DNA from: Candidatus Nitrosymbiomonas sp. | GTDB taxonomy: Bacteria; Sysuimicrobiota; Sysuimicrobiia; Sysuimicrobiales; Humicultoraceae | Direction of reading: 5' to 3' | Assembly: GCA_020724185.1 (NCBI GenBank) | Contig: DYHL01000013.1 | Coordinates: 1 to 18,405, forward strand | Length of the DNA stretch: 18,405 nt | In this document: positions 14,918 to 18,405 of the stretch, in pieces | Layout: each line of letters begins with the position of its first letter | Numbering within the stretch: the stretch's first letter is position 1 | The notes under the pieces: generated by a model | Database searches by the model: none | Told to the model about the DNA's origin: nothing | What the model saw: only the letters and a program-made list of their open reading frames with translations | Translations under genes and position numbers: made by a program

Positions 14918-16243
14918 TCAGCCGTGGAACGACTCGGCGAGCAGCCACTCGTAGGCGGGCTGCACGAACACGCCGGGTGCGGTGATGGCAGGCACCTGAT
15001 CGCGGGTCAGCACGAGTAGCCGCCGCTTTGCGCGCCGATGCTCCCGCGCGGCATCTTCGAGCGCGCGCAGCTCGCGCTCCATCGTTGCGGGGTCCGAGGG
15101 GTCTGCGCACACCTGCACGAGTTCCTCACCGCCCGCTAGGTAGCGGACGTGGAAATCCACCTCGTAGCCTTCGCCGGTCTTCACATAGCCAACCCGCGCC
15201 TTGCGGCGTTCCAGCTCATTCCACACCACGGTTTCCAGCGCGTGCCCGAGGTTCGCGCGCCCGGCCGCGTCGAACGCACCGATCAGGCCCGCGTCCACCG
15301 GATACACCTTGCGGGGATTCGAATTGCGGCGCCGTTCGGAATCGGTGGCGAGTGGCACGGCGCTGATCAGAAACGCATCCAGCAGATGGCCGAACATCGC
15401 GTGCGCGGCGTCCTTCGCCACGCCATGCCCCTGCGCCTTCAGATCCCGGTGCAGCCGATGGACACTGAAGGCCCCGGCCGGATTGCGCAGGCACTGGCGC
15501 GTGAGCCAGCGCAGCGCAGCCACCTGAGAGACGCCGTAGCGCTCCACCACGTCGCGAAAGAGCACCGTGTCCACATACCCTTGCAGGAGCTCAACACGTA
15601 GCGCAGGTGTCAACCCCTGGGCCTCCGGAAAGCCGCCCTCCATGAGGTACTCCCGGAAGCGCTTCTCGACGAGCGAACGCTCCGCGCTGGTCCAGCGCGC
15701 CGGTTCCTTTTCGGGCTCCTCGCCGCGATGGCGCAGGAACTCGCGGAAGCTGAATGGCCTGATGACGGTCTCCATGCCGCGCCCGCGCAGCGAGGTATGC
15801 ACCTCGCGCGAGAGCATTCGGGCCGACGAGCCGGAGACCGTGATTTCGACGAGCTCAGAGTCGATCACCCGGCGCACAAAGCGCTCCCAGCCCGGCACGA
15901 GCTGGATTTCGTCCAGAAACCAATGGACTTCCTCGCGGCCGCGCAGCTCTGGGAAGCGACGGTAGTACTCCTCGAGCAAGAGGCCGAGCTGCTCGAGCGG
16001 CAACTCCGCGAGCCGATCGTCGTCGAAGCTCACGAAGAGCGCCCGTTCGGGCGGAAGGGATGCTCGCCGCTCGGTCAGCAACTGGAGCAGGAACGTGGTC
16101 TTGCCCGCCCGGCGCATGCCGATGACCGCGTGCACCTTGCCCGGCACCGCTGGCAGCCGGACATCGCGCCGGGTCAGTCGTGGCGTCGGTGCCGGCGCGA
16201 GCGCCGCGTTGAGCTTCTCCAGCAAGACAGGGTGGAGGGGCAT
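14918..16243 (-). CDS. AAA-family ATPase with C-terminal DUF4143-type domain
   Basis: This 441-residue protein belongs to the COG1373-type ATPases, common in bacteria and archaea and of unsettled function, often found near toxin-antitoxin or defence genes. Walker A is GMRRAGKTT (42-50), Walker B is VHWFLDEIQL (106-115), and a sensor-like ITVSGSSARML lies at 134-144. The stretch IRPFSFREFL (161-170) is conserved in the family. The C-terminal part (about 200-441) matches the DUF4143 pattern, with a RKARVGYVKTGEGYEVDFHV...LVQVC segment resembling a PD-(D/E)XK fold. The start is ATG at 16243; a TTG two codons upstream is possible, and no clear ribosome binding site is seen for either. It is convergent with the methyltransferase and divergent from hsdR. 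Chromosomal function cannot be deduced. Confidence 0.9.
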   Translation of the reverse strand: MPLHPVLLEKLNAALAPAPTPRLTRRDVRLPAVPGKVHAVIGMRRAGKTTFLLQLLTERRASLPPERALFVSFDDDRLAELPLEQLGLLLEEYYRRFPELRGREEVHWFLDEIQLVPGWERFVRRVIDSELVEITVSGSSARMLSREVHTSLRGRGMETVIRPFSFREFLRHRGEEPEKEPARWTSAERSLVEKRFREYLMEGGFPEAQGLTPALRVELLQGYVDTVLFRDVVERYGVSQVAALRWLTRQCLRNPAGAFSVHRLHRDLKAQGHGVAKDAAHAMFGHLLDAFLISAVPLATDSERRRNSNPRKVYPVDAGLIGAFDAAGRANLGHALETVVWNELERRKARVGYVKTGEGYEVDFHVRYLAGGEELVQVCADPSDPATMERELRALEDAAREHRRAKRRLLVLTRDQVPAITAPGVFVQPAYEWLLAESFHG

Positions 16244-16269
16244 GACCAACCACAGCGCAGTGGCCGAGG

Positions 16270-16289
16270 TGTCCTTCTGTCAAGGACAG
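16270..16289 (-). promoter_or_regulatory. Candidate operator dyad upstream of the ATPase gene
   Basis: TGTCCTT-CTGTC-AAGGACA (16270-16288) is a perfect 7-bp inverted repeat with a 5-base centre. A nested repeat CTGTC-AAG-GACAG occupies 16277-16289. On the minus strand the same bases contain a consensus -35 hexamer, TTGACA (16283 down to 16278), 34 bp before the ATPase start, but no acceptable -10 follows. Overlap of a dyad with a -35 box fits a repressor site. Confidence 0.35.
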
Positions 16290-16404
16290 GTCGCGCCAAA
16301 CCCGTACTCCGTGAGGGGACAGCGGTCTCGGACTGGCTCGCCAGCGCCTCTTGCACCAGGAGCGGCTTGCCCTCGGCGATTCGGGGAGGGTGATCCCTGA
16401 GCAC

Positions 16405-16424
16405 GACGAGAATGATAACTCGTC
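16405..16424 (+). promoter_or_regulatory. Candidate control site upstream of hsdR: dyad with A/T centre
   Basis: GACGAG (16405-16410) and CTCGTC (16419-16424) flank AATGATAA, one of the few A/T-rich spots in the 213-bp gap. It ends 32 bp before the hsdR ATG. It could be a -10 region covered by an operator or simply a small hairpin; no matching -35 is evident. Confidence 0.25.
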
Positions 16425-16456
16425 AACATTGGCGAACTCGGAGCAGGCAGGGTGGT

Positions 16457-18405
16457 ATGGAACCCGAACAACAGGCGCGCGAGCGCATAGACGATCTTCT
16501 GACCCGAGCCGGCTGGGCGGTGCAGAATACTGGCGCCGTCAACCTCTACGCCCACCGTGGGGTGGCCGTCCGCGAGTTCCCCTTGAAGGCCGGCCACGGC
16601 GATGCCGACTACCTGCTGTATGTGGACGCCAGGGCCGCCGGGGTGATCGAGGCCAAACGGGTCGGGTTCACGCTCACCGGCGTCGAGCACCAGTCCGGGA
16701 AGTACAGCGAAGGGCTGCCAGACGACCTGCCGGCCTGGCGGCGTCCCCTCCCGTTCCTCTATGAGAGCACGGGGGTTGAGACCCGGTTCACCAGCGGTCT
16801 CGACCCCGACCCGCGCAGCCGCCAGGTGTTCGCCTTCCACCGGCCGGAGACCCTGGCCGAATGGCTGGCCATCCCCGGGACTGTAAGCGAAGCGCGGCTC
16901 CGCGACGAGTTGCAGGCGGCAGAGGAACGCGAGATCTACGTCACGCTTCCCACCCTGCGCCACGGTCTAAGGATGATGCCTCCGCTGAACCCGCGGGGTC
17001 TATGGTCTGTGCAGGCCCAGGCTATCCAGAACCTGGAAGCGTCCCTGGCCCAGGATCGGCCTCGTTCGCTGGTTCAGATGGCCACCGGCAGCGGGAAGAC
17101 CTACATGGCCTGTCACCTGGTCTACCGCCTCGTCAGGCACGCCGGCGCCGGGCGCGTCCTCTTCCTCGTGGATCGGAGCAACCTTGGTCGCCAGACTCTC
17201 CGCGAGTTCCAGGGCTTCACGACCCCGGATGACAGGCGGAAGTTTACCGAGCTCTACAACGTGCAGCACCTCCAGTCCAACCGCATCGACCATGTAAGCC
17301 GCGTATGCATCGCCACCATCCAGCGCATCTACTCCATGCTGAAGGGGGAGGAACTGGATCCGGAACTGGAGGAGCAGTCCGCCTTCGAGACGCTGCCGCT
17401 CCGGAGGGAGCCTGTGCCGGTAGACTACAATCCGGAGATCCCCATCGAGACGTTCGATGTCATCGTCACCGATGAGTGCCATCGCTCCATCTACAACCTC
17501 TGGCGGCAGGTGCTGGAGTACTTCGACGCCTTCCTCATCGGCATGACGGCCACGCCGTCTTTGCAGACCCTGGGCTTCTTCAACCAGAATCTGGTCATGG
17601 AGTACAACCACGAGCAGGCGGTCGCCGACGGCGTGAACGTGGACTTCGACGTCTACCGCATCCGCACCGAGATCACGGAGCGCGGCTCCAGGGTAGACGC
17701 CGGGTACTACGTCGATCGGCGCGACCGTCACACTCGCGCGGTCCGGTGGGAGCAGCTCGACGAGGACCTCGTCTACGCCCAAAATCAACTGGACCGGGAC
17801 GTGGTGGCCCCCGATCAGATACGAACGGTCATCCGCGCCTTTCGTGACCGACTTTCCACCGAGATCTTCCCCGGGCGCACCGAGGTCCCCAAGACCCTCA
17901 TCTTCGCCAAGGACGACAGTCACGCCGATGACATCGTGCAGATCGTGCGCGAAGAGTTCGGCCGGGGCAACGAGTTCGCCCAGAAGATCACCTACAAGAC
18001 GACCGGCGCGAAGCCCGAAGACCTGCTCCAGGCCTTTCGCACCAGCTACTTCCCCCGCATCGCCGTGACCGTGGACATGATCGCCACCGGCACGGACATC
18101 CGCCCGCTGGAGGTCGTCCTCTTCATGCGGAACGTCCGCAGCCGCAACTTCTTCGAGCAGATGAAGGGCCGCGGCGTGCGGATCATCTCCCCCACCGAGT
18201 TCCAGTCCGTCACCCCAGGCGCTACCCATAAGACCCGGTTCGTCATCGTGGACGCGGTGGGCGTGACAGAGCAGAACCTCTCCGACTCCTACTCTCTGGA
18301 GAAGCAGCCCACCATTCCTTTCGAGAAGCTGCTGGACGCGGTGGCCATGGGCAACCGGGAGCTGGATGTCCTCTCCTCCCTGGCCAGCCGGCTGGCACGC
18401 CTTGA
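16457..18405 (+). CDS. hsdR: Type I restriction enzyme R subunit (HsdR), 3' end outside window
   Basis: The first 649 codons of an HsdR-type nuclease/translocase are present; the gene is still open at the right edge. An N-terminal nuclease region carries GDADYLLYV and VIEAKR (D51, E65, K67), the PD-(D/E)XK pattern that cuts DNA after translocation. The superfamily 2 motor follows: Walker A ATGSGKT (209-215), DECH box (339-342), GMTATP motif III (362-367), FAKDDSHADDI in the second RecA domain (near 483-493), and EQMKGRGVR motif VI (567-575). AGGGTGG precedes the ATG at 16457. HsdR needs HsdM and HsdS to recognise DNA. Neither lies upstream here, so they should be downstream if the system is complete. 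All visible motor and nuclease residues are intact. Confidence 0.93.
   Translation, partial: MEPEQQARERIDDLLTRAGWAVQNTGAVNLYAHRGVAVREFPLKAGHGDADYLLYVDARAAGVIEAKRVGFTLTGVEHQSGKYSEGLPDDLPAWRRPLPFLYESTGVETRFTSGLDPDPRSRQVFAFHRPETLAEWLAIPGTVSEARLRDELQAAEEREIYVTLPTLRHGLRMMPPLNPRGLWSVQAQAIQNLEASLAQDRPRSLVQMATGSGKTYMACHLVYRLVRHAGAGRVLFLVDRSNLGRQTLREFQGFTTPDDRRKFTELYNVQHLQSNRIDHVSRVCIATIQRIYSMLKGEELDPELEEQSAFETLPLRREPVPVDYNPEIPIETFDVIVTDECHRSIYNLWRQVLEYFDAFLIGMTATPSLQTLGFFNQNLVMEYNHEQAVADGVNVDFDVYRIRTEITERGSRVDAGYYVDRRDRHTRAVRWEQLDEDLVYAQNQLDRDVVAPDQIRTVIRAFRDRLSTEIFPGRTEVPKTLIFAKDDSHADDIVQIVREEFGRGNEFAQKITYKTTGAKPEDLLQAFRTSYFPRIAVTVDMIATGTDIRPLEVVLFMRNVRSRNFFEQMKGRGVRIISPTEFQSVTPGATHKTRFVIVDAVGVTEQNLSDSYSLEKQPTIPFEKLLDAVAMGNRELDVLSSLASRLARL

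Noticed and set aside
17000..18229. Minus-strand 409-codon open frame over hsdR
   Set aside because: Antisense to the helicase motor region; its Gly/Val/Asp-rich repetitive translation is a codon-structure artefact.
1..18405. CRISPR arrays, tRNA/rRNA genes, insertion sequences
   Set aside because: No regularly spaced repeats, no cloverleaf or rRNA segments and no transposase-like frames were seen on either strand.

Overview
The window is GC-rich bacterial DNA. Start codons are ATG with some GTG, most are preceded by GGAGG-type ribosome binding sites, and there are no introns. The gene content (several family-5 dipeptide/oligopeptide-type ABC importers, M24 and M81 hydrolases, then a defence-type gene cluster) suits a high-GC, peptide- or amine-scavenging soil or subsurface bacterium. 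I cannot assign a phylum from sequence alone. No rRNA, tRNA, CRISPR array, integrase or transposase is visible.

Region 1 (1-11635) is about uptake and hydrolysis. The 5' end of one substrate-binding protein (SBP) gene leaves the left edge on the minus strand. Divergent from it is operon A: a Tat-type SBP, then DppB-like and DppC-like permeases. Operon A converges with a minus-strand pair, an M24 creatinase/aminopeptidase-fold protein followed by an M81 (MlrC-like) metallopeptidase. Divergent from that pair, behind an extended -10 promoter, is operon B: SBP, DppB, DppC and a second M24-fold protein. In both operons a strong GC hairpin without a U-tract separates the SBP from the first permease. 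No transporter ATPase gene lies in the window. Both M24 proteins have lost canonical metal-ligand positions and keep a creatinase-like E-R pattern. An inferred role is uptake of peptide-like or guanidino/amide compounds followed by cytoplasmic hydrolysis.

Region 2 (11632-14917) is a patchwork of toxin-antitoxin and restriction-modification genes. A VapBC pair (minus) is tail-to-tail with the second M24 gene. It is followed by an 87-bp decayed copy of that M24 gene's 3' end. This abuts an apparently 5'-truncated putative restriction endonuclease gene, which overlaps a gamma-type N6-adenine methyltransferase gene. Just after the methyltransferase is a decayed copy of an internal piece of the endonuclease gene. 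The two remnants are the strongest sign of repeated rearrangement here.

Region 3 (14918-18405) holds a minus-strand AAA ATPase of the DUF4143 type, a short intergenic region with two small dyads, and the 5' two-thirds or so of a type I restriction HsdR subunit gene that runs off the right edge. No hsdM or hsdS is visible.
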